Of a stretch of DNA of 64,000 nucleotides, positions 29,813-37,081 are shown in pieces. Source of the stretch: Evansella sp. AB-P1 (GTDB lineage Bacteria; Bacillota; Bacilli; Bacillales; Salisediminibacteriaceae); contig NZ_JARUKY010000002.1 in NCBI RefSeq assembly GCF_029688925.1, positions 186,001-250,000 of the forward strand. The letters run 5' to 3'. The stretch's first letter is position 1. Each line of letters begins with the position of its first letter. The notes under the pieces are model-generated. The model was not told the origin of the DNA. It did no database searches and worked only from the letters and a program-made list of their open reading frames with translations. Position numbers and translations under genes: made by a program.

Positions 29813-31807
29813 TTAGTTTTTAAGATATTTTTCAAACCATGTCATTAATTCTTGTAAACGAGCATATCTTAAATACGGAGCGCCGCTTCGGGATAATTCA
29901 TGATTAGAATTAGGGAATCGAACAAAGCGTGTTTCTTTCCCTCTATGTTTTAATGCAACAAAAAGCTGTTCTGCTTGTTCCACAGGACAACGGAAATCCT
30001 TCTCCCCGTGTAAAATGAGTAATGGTGTTTCGATGTTATTTACATATTTTATAGGAGAGTGGTTCCAAAGCTTTTCAGGATCCTTTAATAAGTCAGTACC
30101 AATCTCCCACTCTGTGAAAAAGTAACCAATGTCACTTACGCCGTAAAAGCTAATCCAATTTGAGATGCATCGAAGAGTTGCAGCTGCTTTAAATCGGTTG
30201 TTATGGGAAACAATCCAATTCGTCATAAACCCTCCGTAGCTGCCTCCAGTTACACCTAATCGATCCTTATCAATATCCGGGTATTTTGCAATGGCATCAT
30301 CTGTAAAGGCCATGATGTCCTCATAATCCATCCCACCGTAGTCACCACGACAGGCGTCTACATATGCTTGTCCGTATCCATGACTCCCTCTAGGATTAGA
30401 ATAGATAACAAAATAGCCTTGTGCAGCTAAAAGCTGCAGCTCATGGAAAAATGTATTTCCATACATAGCATGGGGTCCACCATGAATTTCTAAAATGGTT
30501 GGATATTTCTTTCCTTCCTCATAATTATAAGGCTTAAGAACCCAACCGTGAACGTTCCAACCGTCACTAGAAGAACAATTGATTTCCTCTGGATCTTGAA
30601 TGTGTACTTCCTTTAATAATTGAGTATTCGCTGATGTTAGTTTGACTACTTCTTTAGTTTCAAGATTTACAATATGAAGGTCTCCTGGATTTGTTGGAGT
30701 ACTAATACCTAATACAGCTAGGTTTTCCCATACGTTTACATCGTAGCCATACACGTGCTGTGTTCCTACATGAATCTCATCAATAGCTCCATTTCGGTCT
30801 ACAGCATAAAAGTTCGTATTACCATGTGAACTTGCTGTTACATATAATTTTTGATTATCTTTAGACCAAATAGGCCCAGGAGTAGGATGGCCGGAACGAA
30901 TATCTCCAATGGCAGCATCTGTTAGGTGAATATCCCAATCCTTAGTTAAACATGTACGTTCCTTCGTTTTTACGTCAATGAGCCATAACTTAGAGTGGGT
31001 TGCTCCTAAAAATTCCTTTCCATGACCATAACAAGCAATAGTAGTTCCATCTAATGAGAAGGTTCCGTTTGTAAACATTCCATCATTAGAGGTTAGAAGC
31101 TCCGGTTTCTTCGACTCCACATCCATTAAATAAAGATCTGCAATCAGCTTTTCATCCCCTTGCTTATTAGCTGTGTATACAATGCTTTTCCCATCAGGAG
31201 ACCAAGCGGAGGGAGCATGATCGAAATCATCGTCTGTTAAAAATGTAACTGTTTCTGTTTCTAGATCGTAATAGGCAATTTGTTGACGTTTCCCATCTAA
31301 AAATCCAGCAGCATCTGATTTGTACTTTAATCGTTCAACAACGAGTGGTTCAGGCTTTTTGTCCTCCTTTTTGTTTTCTTTTTGGTCTGCAGCACCTGGT
31401 TGTTCTTTTTCTTTATAAGATGTAGTAAATAGAATTCGTTTACTATCAGGTGACCAAATAGGCTGGGAAGCACCATTTTCTAAAGATGTTAGTGGCTTTC
31501 CTTCACCACCATCAAGGGATAAAAGGTATAATTGCGGTTTCTCTTTATCTCCTTTAGATGTTATGTAAAGGAGCCATTTCCCGTCTGGTGAAAAACGAGG
31601 TGAAGATACTCTTCCTTTTCCAAACGTCCATTGTACAGCATCGTGCTCCACAGCTGATTGAACAAAAAGGTGGGAAGTGTATTCATCTTCATCATTTATA
31701 AATTGACGCGTAAAAGCTATTGTAGCCCCATCTGGTGATAATTGAGGTTCATTTATTACATTAATCTTTTTTAGGTCTTCGACAGTAATTGCTCTTTGAT
31801 TAGGCAT
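29813..31807 (-). CDS. yuxL: S9 family peptidase YuxL (acylaminoacyl-peptidase-like)
   Basis: A 664-residue serine peptidase of the prolyl-oligopeptidase family. The N-terminal ~390 residues form a beta-propeller with WD40/TolB-like repeats (LSPDGATIAFTRQF, FSPDGKWLLYIT, WSPDSKRILFTT, WSPDGKSIVYTA). The C-terminal alpha/beta-hydrolase domain has the nucleophile in GGSYGGFMTNW, the aspartate in HGEKDFRCP and the histidine in NSNHELSRSG. No signal peptide is visible, so it is cytosolic. It is probably an intracellular oligopeptidase. Confidence 0.93.
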   Translation of the reverse strand: MPNQRAITVEDLKKINVINEPQLSPDGATIAFTRQFINDEDEYTSHLFVQSAVEHDAVQWTFGKGRVSSPRFSPDGKWLLYITSKGDKEKPQLYLLSLDGGEGKPLTSLENGASQPIWSPDSKRILFTTSYKEKEQPGAADQKENKKEDKKPEPLVVERLKYKSDAAGFLDGKRQQIAYYDLETETVTFLTDDDFDHAPSAWSPDGKSIVYTANKQGDEKLIADLYLMDVESKKPELLTSNDGMFTNGTFSLDGTTIACYGHGKEFLGATHSKLWLIDVKTKERTCLTKDWDIHLTDAAIGDIRSGHPTPGPIWSKDNQKLYVTASSHGNTNFYAVDRNGAIDEIHVGTQHVYGYDVNVWENLAVLGISTPTNPGDLHIVNLETKEVVKLTSANTQLLKEVHIQDPEEINCSSSDGWNVHGWVLKPYNYEEGKKYPTILEIHGGPHAMYGNTFFHELQLLAAQGYFVIYSNPRGSHGYGQAYVDACRGDYGGMDYEDIMAFTDDAIAKYPDIDKDRLGVTGGSYGGFMTNWIVSHNNRFKAAATLRCISNWISFYGVSDIGYFFTEWEIGTDLLKDPEKLWNHSPIKYVNNIETPLLILHGEKDFRCPVEQAEQLFVALKHRGKETRFVRFPNSNHELSRSGAPYLRYARLQELMTWFEKYLKN

Positions 31808-31983
31808 TTATAATTCTCCTTTCACTTTTACAATTCAGTTATGTAATATTTTTTATCTGAATCTTCCTTTAATTTTAGCAGAAATATTCGGAAATCGAAA
31901 TAAATAACTAAAATAAATAGTTTATGAATCTATTATCAGGGAAAAAGAATTATAACCTCACTTTATGAAAGGTAGGGGATTAC

Positions 31984-32724
31984 ATGTTATTTCATTTAAG
32001 TAATTGGTTAAAATCTTTTTCAGTCGTAGGAAATGATGGTGGGTTTGGTACAGTAGATAACGTCTTATTTGATGAAGATAAGTGGACAATTCGTTATCTA
32101 GTTGTAAAGGCTGGCTTATGGTTTACGAATGAAAGATTATACATCTCACCTGCATCTATTGAAGAGATCGATATAAAATCAGAGATGATTCGTTTGAATA
32201 TTTCGAGAGACCAAGCAGCAAAAGCGCCAATTATTGGAGATGAACCCATTAGTAGAAAACAAGAAAGAGAGTTCTCTTCGTATTATCAATTTAGTCCTTA
32301 CTGGTTAGGAGGTAAAGTTTGGGGCGGTGTTGTATTGGCAAGAGATTTACTAGATTTTGATCAACCTGTTCAGGAAGTAGAGGATAATGAAGATGAACCT
32401 AAAATTCATGTTGCTAACGATGTTATAGGTTATGAGCTTGCAGCCCAAGAAGATACTTTTGGAAAAATAGAAGATTTACTGTTTGAGGAAGAATCGTATG
32501 TTATTCGATATTTTGTTGTAGATACGAAAAAGATTTTACCAGGAAAAAAAGTTTTAATTTCTACAGAATGGATTTCCCATGTAGACTGGGTATCTGGAAG
32601 AGTAGAGGTAACGATTACGAAAGAGCAAGTAGAAAAGTCTCCTGAGTATTTACCAGGACAGCCATTAACACGAGAAATAGAAGAAGCTTTGTTTGAGTAT
32701 TATGATAAAGAAAAATATTGGTAA
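31984..32724 (+). CDS. Tandem PRC-barrel domain protein
   Basis: A 246-residue soluble protein with two similar PRC-barrel halves. The first covers about residues 1-80 (VGNDGGFGTVDNVLFDEDKW ... RYLVVKAG). The second covers about 145-225 (YELAAQEDTFGKIEDLLFEE ... RYFVVDTKK). Each half ends with a conserved KEQVEKSPEY-like or RDQAAKAP segment. Function is unknown; such proteins are common in bacilli and may be stress-related. The start ATG has GAAAGGTAGGGG upstream, and a strong terminator follows. Confidence 0.8.
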   Translation: MLFHLSNWLKSFSVVGNDGGFGTVDNVLFDEDKWTIRYLVVKAGLWFTNERLYISPASIEEIDIKSEMIRLNISRDQAAKAPIIGDEPISRKQEREFSSYYQFSPYWLGGKVWGGVVLARDLLDFDQPVQEVEDNEDEPKIHVANDVIGYELAAQEDTFGKIEDLLFEEESYVIRYFVVDTKKILPGKKVLISTEWISHVDWVSGRVEVTITKEQVEKSPEYLPGQPLTREIEEALFEYYDKEKYW

Positions 32725-32727
32725 TAA

Positions 32728-32764
32728 AGAAGGTTGTCCTTTATTAAGGACAACCTTTCTTTTA
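32728..32764 (+). terminator. Intrinsic terminator of the PRC-barrel gene
   Basis: Perfect stem with arms AGAAGGTTGTCCTT and AAGGACAACCTTCT, a three-base loop, and a T run. Confidence 0.92.
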
Positions 32765-32876
32765 GTTTCAAGTCCATGAGCTAGTACATTGTTTTTCTTA
32801 TGTATACTTGTTAATATATACTTTGTTACATTTTCCTATGATGAAATGAATCAAAGAATGATACTGAGGTGAAAAC

Positions 32877-33161
32877 ATGGTAATTACAAATGATGCAAAA
32901 GACTTCATTCAAGAACTATTGGTGGAGCATGGGGCTAGAAACATACGAGTGTTCTTTGCAGGAATGGGTTGAGGTGGACCCCAACTGGGATTGGCTCTGG
33001 ATGAGACAACTGAAAAGGACATCGTGAAAGAAATTAATGGTTTAACCGTTGCATTTGATGAAATGATACACGAACAAACAGAAGGATTAACACTAGAACT
33101 AAAAGTTACTCCTGAAGGTAAAGGCTTGACAATTACAGGTAATGAAAGTGACTGCTGTTAA
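32877..33161 (+). CDS. HesB/IscA-like protein with in-frame UGA, probable selenoprotein
   Basis: A 94-residue frame starts at ATG 32877 with GAGGTGA upstream and ends at TAA 33159-33161. Codon 32 (32970-32972) is TGA. The frame is intact on both sides: NIRVFFAGMG, then the TGA, then GGPQLGLALDE. In HesB-like proteins of this type a cysteine or selenocysteine stands in the GMG-x-GGP position, and HesB-like selenoproteins are a known prokaryotic family. The C-terminus is NESDCC, giving two more thiols. A small hairpin (CCAA 32981-32984 with TTGG 32991-32994, loop CTGGGA) lies where a bacterial SECIS element would be expected, but I cannot fold it rigorously. selA, selB, selC and selD are not in this window. 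Alternatives are a nonsense mutation or a sequencing error. The role would be redox or iron-sulfur related. Confidence 0.8.
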
Positions 33162-33334
33162 CTTTCAAGGGACTACTTTCTTAAAGGATGTTTCATTAGG
33201 AATTTTATTTTTCTGGTGGGACATTCTTTTTATATTTTTCATTAACTGTTTGTCTACCCTGCAGGGGGGAGGGGAGAGTATGTTAGTCTCCTCAAATAAT
33301 TTATTTATGGTTTCGATTGGAACTGAAGATCTTT

Positions 33335-33955
33335 TTATTTTGTTGCAACTCCAATTCCGATTGGATAATGGACATTTTCTTTTGGAGGTTCAAACATAAC
33401 CCCTTTTTGAAAATAAAAATCCACGGACTGAAAATTGTTGAAGTTTTCTTTAAATTCGGCCACCGTTAATTGATGGTAATGAAAAGGTTGATTTGTAGGT
33501 TTGCCTCTTCCTTGTCCAAATGGTGTTGATAAAATTAACGTTCCGCCAGGTTTTAGGAGACGATGCATTTGATTCATAAATGCAATATCATCTTCTACAT
33601 GCTCTATCGTTTCAAAGCTTACAATTGTATCAAAGCTACCTAGTTCATTAACAATACTTTCATCCATAATATCTCCTTGTCTGAATGATAGGAGTGGATG
33701 ATAATAAGCTTTTTGCGCATATGTAATTGCATCCTCTGCAATATCTACACCAATAAGCTCTGATATATCTTTTTTTCTTTTTTTAGCTAGCATTTTACTC
33801 CCGTACCCAGAACCACATGCTATATCCAATACTCTTCCATTAACAAAGGGCATAGAAAAATAATACCTTGCGAGATGCTCTAAGAGCATACCATTCATGG
33901 GATCCATTTTTTCGGGAATGACACGTTCCCCAGTGTACTCTAACAAATTAATCAC
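33335..33955 (-). CDS. Class I SAM-dependent methyltransferase
   Basis: A 206-residue Rossmann-fold methyltransferase. The SAM-binding site is LDIACGSGYGSKML near residues 43-56, the acidic end of strand 2 is GVDIAEDAI, and the post-motif region has ETIEHVEDD and LLKPGGTLILSTP. It begins EYTGERVIPE, typical of a group of putative small-molecule or glycan methyltransferases. The substrate is unknown. The start codon is GTG with only a weak ribosome-binding site; a TTG three codons later is possible. It stands alone, convergent to the HesB-like gene and divergent from sigK. Confidence 0.82.
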   Translation of the reverse strand: MINLLEYTGERVIPEKMDPMNGMLLEHLARYYFSMPFVNGRVLDIACGSGYGSKMLAKKRKKDISELIGVDIAEDAITYAQKAYYHPLLSFRQGDIMDESIVNELGSFDTIVSFETIEHVEDDIAFMNQMHRLLKPGGTLILSTPFGQGRGKPTNQPFHYHQLTVAEFKENFNNFQSVDFYFQKGVMFEPPKENVHYPIGIGVATK

Positions 33956-34088
33956 CGCTTTTTAATATTTTTCCCCTTTATTATACACGTTTCTGAAGAT
34001 TTATTTTAATAACATTTCATTGAGACAGACACAGACAATCTATCCTCTGCATATATATTAGGTACAATGCCTAAACGGAGGTGTGTGA

Positions 34089-34805
34089 ATGTCTAGTTTA
34101 CTTGCAGCGATTACACATTTTGCAAAAGAATTTATTGTTTTTGTATCATTTGTAAAAAATAATGCATTTCCACAACCGTTAAATGCGAAAGAAGAAAAAA
34201 AGTATATTGAAAAGATGCACGAAGGTGACGATGAAGCACGAAATATTCTTATAGAACACAATTTGCGTTTAGTGGCTCATATCGTCAAGAAGTTTGAAAA
34301 CACTCGTGAAGAAAATGAAGATTTAATCTCGATTGGTACAATCGGTTTAATTAAAGCCATTGAAAGTTATTCCCCAGGAAAAGGTACGAAGCTTGCAACG
34401 TACGCTGCTCGCTGTATCGAAAATGAAATACTTATGCATCTACGAGCACTGAAGAAGGTAAAAAAAGATGTCTCTTTACATGATCCTATAGGTCAGGATA
34501 AGGAAGGGAATGAAATCAGCCTAATTGATGTACTTCAAGCAGAGACGGAGGACGTTGTTGACACGATCCAATTGAACATGGAGAAAAAGCAAATTTATAA
34601 GTTTATTCATGTTTTAGATGAACGGGAAAAAGAAGTTGTTGTAGGGAGATTCGGACTTGATTTAAAAAAAGAAAAGACTCAGCGAGAAATTGCGAAGGAA
34701 TTAGGAATCTCAAGAAGTTATGTTTCTAGAATTGAAAAGCGAGCATTAATGAAATTGTTCCATGAATTTTATCGCCATCAAAAAGGAGCATACAAAACAG
34801 AGTAA
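34089..34805 (+). CDS. sigK: Mother-cell sporulation sigma factor SigK, uninterrupted
   Basis: RNA polymerase sigma-K, which directs late mother-cell genes for cortex and coat. It is 238 residues long. The hydrophobic N-terminal pro-sequence (about residues 1-20, [20 protein letters not shown]) is expected to be removed by SpoIVFB. Region 2 follows ([49 protein letters not shown]), then region 4 with the helix-turn-helix [23 protein letters not shown], given here only in outline. The coding frame is continuous, so no skin-type prophage splits it as in B. subtilis. The ATG has GGAGGTGTG upstream. Confidence 0.96.
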   Translation: MSSLLAAITHFAKEFIVFVSFVKNNAFPQPLNAKEEKKYIEKMHEGDDEARNILIEHNLRLVAHIVKKFENTREENEDLISIGTIGLIKAIESYSPGKGTKLATYAARCIENEILMHLRALKKVKKDVSLHDPIGQDKEGNEISLIDVLQAETEDVVDTIQLNMEKKQIYKFIHVLDEREKEVVVGRFGLDLKKEKTQREIAKELGISRSYVSRIEKRALMKLFHEFYRHQKGAYKTE

Positions 34806-34827
34806 ACATGCTTATTTCTAGCTCTCC

Positions 34828-35010
34828 CCTGAAAATAGAAACGGATCAGTAGTGAAGGGTGACAACTCCAGTGGGATCAGCACGAGTCGAAAATCCCCTA
34901 AAAGCTTACTGTGTAAGTTTTAGGAAGTTGAGGCCGTGCCCCACGGAAAGAGTCCGCAAGAAAACGGAGGAACTCCTTGATGTTTATTTTCATCCTTCAT
35001 GGTGCAAGTT
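34828..35010 (+). repeat. Dispersed mosaic element, full copy (34.9 kb)
   Basis: Opposite orientation to the copy at 55721-55917 and nearly complete. It runs CCTGAAAATA, AGTGAAGGGTGAC, ACTCCAGTGGGATCAGCACG, CGAAAATCCCC, a hairpin with arms CCTAAAAGCTTAC and GTAAGTTTTAGG, AAGTTGAGGCCGTGCCCCA, CGGAAAG, then TTATTTTCATCC and ATGGTGCAAG. TGAAAATA and TATTTTCA near the two ends can pair. Confidence 0.82.
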
Positions 35011-35018
35011 AAATAAGT

Positions 35019-35066
35019 AAGAAGGTGTCAAAAGTTTGCAATTTTAACTTTATGACACCTTCTTTC
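35019..35066. terminator. Terminator between sigK and the TetR gene
   Basis: Arms AAGAAGGTGTCA and TGACACCTTCTT with an inner AAGT/ACTT, followed by a T-rich tail. It lies between convergent genes. Confidence 0.82.
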
Positions 35067-35101
35067 TTCCATGTGTTTAGTGGGAGAGACATTTCATTTT
35101 A

Positions 35102-35746
35102 TTACCTCTTGATCCCATTTAATAAGATATCCACCATTTTCGTAATTTCTGTTTCATCATTTCTAGGATATAGCTTTGGGAAATAATTTGATAAAACGAT
35201 ATAGCCAAGGAGTAAACTAATAAAGGAACGACTTATTGTTGTACTATCAACCTTTCTTAGCTTATGCTTTTCCCTTTGTTGTTCGATAAACTGCTCCATG
35301 GAAGGGTAAATTGTCTCCTCCATTAACTTCTGTACTGAAAGCATCAATTCCGGATAATAGATGGATTCAATTAAAACAATCTTAAGAATTTTTCTGTTTT
35401 GATCAATGAGATGAAGTCTTTGCTTAAAAAGAAGAGTTAGTTCCTGATTTAATGCTCCTTTTTTATCTTCTTTGATTTTTGCTAATGTTTCTTCAATAAT
35501 TGGCTTAAAAAAATGATGAATAATCAGGGGTAAAAGAGCCAGCATCATATCTTTTTTGCTTGGGAAATAACGAAATAATGTACCTTCAGAGACACCTGCT
35601 TTTTTAGCTATTTCACTTGTACGACTGGAGCTAAAACCTTTTTCAGCAATAATATCAATAGCTGCTTTTAAAATGCTAATTTGCTTTTCGTTGAGTTCTT
35701 CACCGTTGTAATCTACAAAGAGGAAATCATTTGAATGCGCTTCCAT
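35102..35746 (-). CDS. TetR/AcrR-family transcriptional regulator
   Basis: A 214-residue TetR-type repressor. The N-terminal helix-turn-helix is clear: ILKAAIDIIAEKGFSSSRTS, then EIAKKAGVSEGTLFRYFPSK over about residues 27-70. The ligand-binding domain is divergent. A perfect 14-bp palindrome lies about 20 bp upstream of the start, on the promoter side, suggesting autoregulation. The ATG has AAAAGGAGGC in front. No target gene is obvious next to it. FadR-like fatty-acid regulators are among the closest in style, but this is only an impression. Confidence 0.88.
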   Translation of the reverse strand: MEAHSNDFLFVDYNGEELNEKQISILKAAIDIIAEKGFSSSRTSEIAKKAGVSEGTLFRYFPSKKDMMLALLPLIIHHFFKPIIEETLAKIKEDKKGALNQELTLLFKQRLHLIDQNRKILKIVLIESIYYPELMLSVQKLMEETIYPSMEQFIEQQREKHKLRKVDSTTISRSFISLLLGYIVLSNYFPKLYPRNDETEITKMVDILLNGIKR

Positions 35747-35766
35747 AATTTATTGCCTCCTTTTAG

Positions 35767-35780
35767 TGTGAGTACTCACA
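35767..35780. promoter_or_regulatory. Palindromic operator upstream of the TetR gene
   Basis: Perfect palindrome TGTGAGTACTCACA, of the size and symmetry bound by TetR-type dimers, about 20 bp before the regulator start codon. Confidence 0.7.
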
Positions 35781-35822
35781 TGTTTATACTTATCGTATTG
35801 AATTCTACTCCTCTTGTCAAAG

Positions 35823-35853
35823 AAAAAGAACAGTCAATCTGACTGTTCTTTTT
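35823..35853 (-). terminator. Intrinsic terminator of ykuU-ykuV
   Basis: Arms AAAAAGAACAGTCA and TGACTGTTCTTTTT around ATC. It ends the ykuUV transcript before the TetR promoter. Confidence 0.88.
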
Positions 35854-35867
35854 CAAATATATAGAAT

Positions 35868-36317
35868 TTACTTAGTTTCAATACCCAGTACTCTATTTAC
35901 GCGCTTACGTAGCATTTTCATTCCGCCACCACCCGCTTGGAAATGACGAAGCTTTCCTTCTTCATCAAATACATAATAAGCTGGTACATATTGATTTTCG
36001 AAGGCATCCGTTAATTTATGCTCACCATCAACAAAAATTGGCTGTGTTATGTCATGTCCTTGACTCATGGCTTTTATGACATCAAGATCTAAATCCTTTT
36101 CAGAACGAGGCATATGAACTGCTATAACATTTAATTCATCCTCAAATTCATCTCTAAATTCATTTACTTCAGGCATAGCTTCTTTACATAAGCCACAGCT
36201 TACAGACCAAAAGTGAATAAGGGTTGGTTTATCTCCAATAAGATCACTTTTTGTTACTTCTCCATTGATCCATTCTGTTGCACCTGTTAATTCTGGTAAT
36301 TCTGAACGAAGTTTCAT
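35868..36317 (-). CDS. ykuV: Thiol-disulfide oxidoreductase YkuV
   Basis: A 149-residue cytosolic thioredoxin-fold protein with active site CGLC in FWSVSCGLCKEAMPEV. TQPIFVDGEHKLTDAFE and VPAYYVFDEEGKLRHFQAG match B. subtilis YkuV closely. No signal peptide is visible, so it acts in the cytosol. It lies just downstream of the peroxiredoxin gene ykuU and may reduce it. The longest frame starts at a TTG at 36323; the ATG at 36317, with AAGGGG at suitable distance, matches the family N-terminus MKLR. Confidence 0.92.
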   Translation of the reverse strand: MKLRSELPELTGATEWINGEVTKSDLIGDKPTLIHFWSVSCGLCKEAMPEVNEFRDEFEDELNVIAVHMPRSEKDLDLDVIKAMSQGHDITQPIFVDGEHKLTDAFENQYVPAYYVFDEEGKLRHFQAGGGGMKMLRKRVNRVLGIETK

Positions 36318-36377
36318 TGTCAACTGCCCCTTTTATTAAAATGAGTATTTTTATTATGCTACTTAGTGGAGAATTGA

Positions 36378-36923
36378 TTAAAGCGTTTCTTGACCTGGCT
36401 TCCAGTTAGCTGGGCAAAGTCCACCTGTTTGTAGTGCTTGAAGGACACGTAACGTCTCGTCCACATCACGACCTATATTGTTGTGGTTTACGACAGAGTA
36501 CATTAACTCTCCTTCAGGGCTAATAATGAATAGACCACGAAGTGCAATTCCTTCATCTTCTACTAGTACACCATATTCGCTGCTAATTGTGTGGTTTGTG
36601 TCAGCTGCTAATGGATATTTAAGGTCTCCTAGACCATTATCATCACGGCTTGTATTAATCCATGCTAAGTGGGTGTGGATAGTATCTGTTGAAACACCAA
36701 TAATTTCTGCATCTAAATCCTCAAACTCGTCGTAGCGATCACTTAATGATGTAATTTCAGTTGGACAAACAAAAGTGAAGTCCATTGGATAGAAGAAAAG
36801 AACTGTCCACTTATCCTGCTTCATATTTTCTTCAAGACTAACTTTACCGAATTCCTTATTTGCTAAAACAGCATCCATTTCAAACCTTGGCGCTTGTTTT
36901 GCTACCATACGCTTATCTGACAT
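36378..36923 (-). CDS. ykuU: 2-Cys peroxiredoxin YkuU
   Basis: A 181-residue AhpC/Prx1-type peroxidase that reduces hydrogen peroxide and organic peroxides. The peroxidatic cysteine is in FYPMDFTFVCPTE near residue 49, the resolving cysteine in GGLCPANWKPG near the end. YPLAADTNH and RGLFIISPEGEL are typical. The start at 36923 (MSDKRMVAKQ) has AAAGAGAT at a proper distance; the earlier in-frame ATG at 36932 lies too close to that site. Two PerR-like boxes lie upstream. ykuV follows, the same pairing as in B. subtilis. Confidence 0.94.
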   Translation of the reverse strand: MSDKRMVAKQAPRFEMDAVLANKEFGKVSLEENMKQDKWTVLFFYPMDFTFVCPTEITSLSDRYDEFEDLDAEIIGVSTDTIHTHLAWINTSRDDNGLGDLKYPLAADTNHTISSEYGVLVEDEGIALRGLFIISPEGELMYSVVNHNNIGRDVDETLRVLQALQTGGLCPANWKPGQETL

Positions 36924-36941
36924 GTATAACATCTCTTTAGA

Positions 36942-36987
36942 TTATAATAATTATTATTTAATATAAAATATATTATAATTATTATTA
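36942..36987 (-). promoter_or_regulatory. Two PerR-box-like sites upstream of ykuU
   Basis: TTATAATAATTATTA at 36942-36956 and TTATAATTATTATTA at 36973-36987 each fit the 7-1-7 PerR consensus with one mismatch. The region is extremely AT-rich, so chance matches are possible. Peroxide control of a peroxiredoxin operon would be logical. Confidence 0.6.
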
Positions 36988-37081
36988 TTATAAAAAGTCA
37001 AGTGGAGTGTTAATAAAATATCGTATAAGATTATTATAAGTAAAAGAAATGATAGTTCAATTAATGTGCTCATTAGAAAAA

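Noticed and set aside
32973-33161. HesB-like gene as a simple pseudogene or two split genes
   Set aside because: No start codon with a ribosome-binding site follows the TGA, the frame shows no other lesion, and the TGA falls exactly at a known Sec/Cys position. It remains the main alternative until selenocysteine genes are found.
33142-33399. Frame overlapping the end of the HesB-like gene
   Set aside because: Begins inside the HesB-like frame and runs into the reverse-strand methyltransferase gene; no ribosome-binding site or family pattern.
34089-34805. Skin-element remnant or att site at sigK
   Set aside because: The sigma gene is continuous and no recombinase, duplication or prophage gene is visible nearby.
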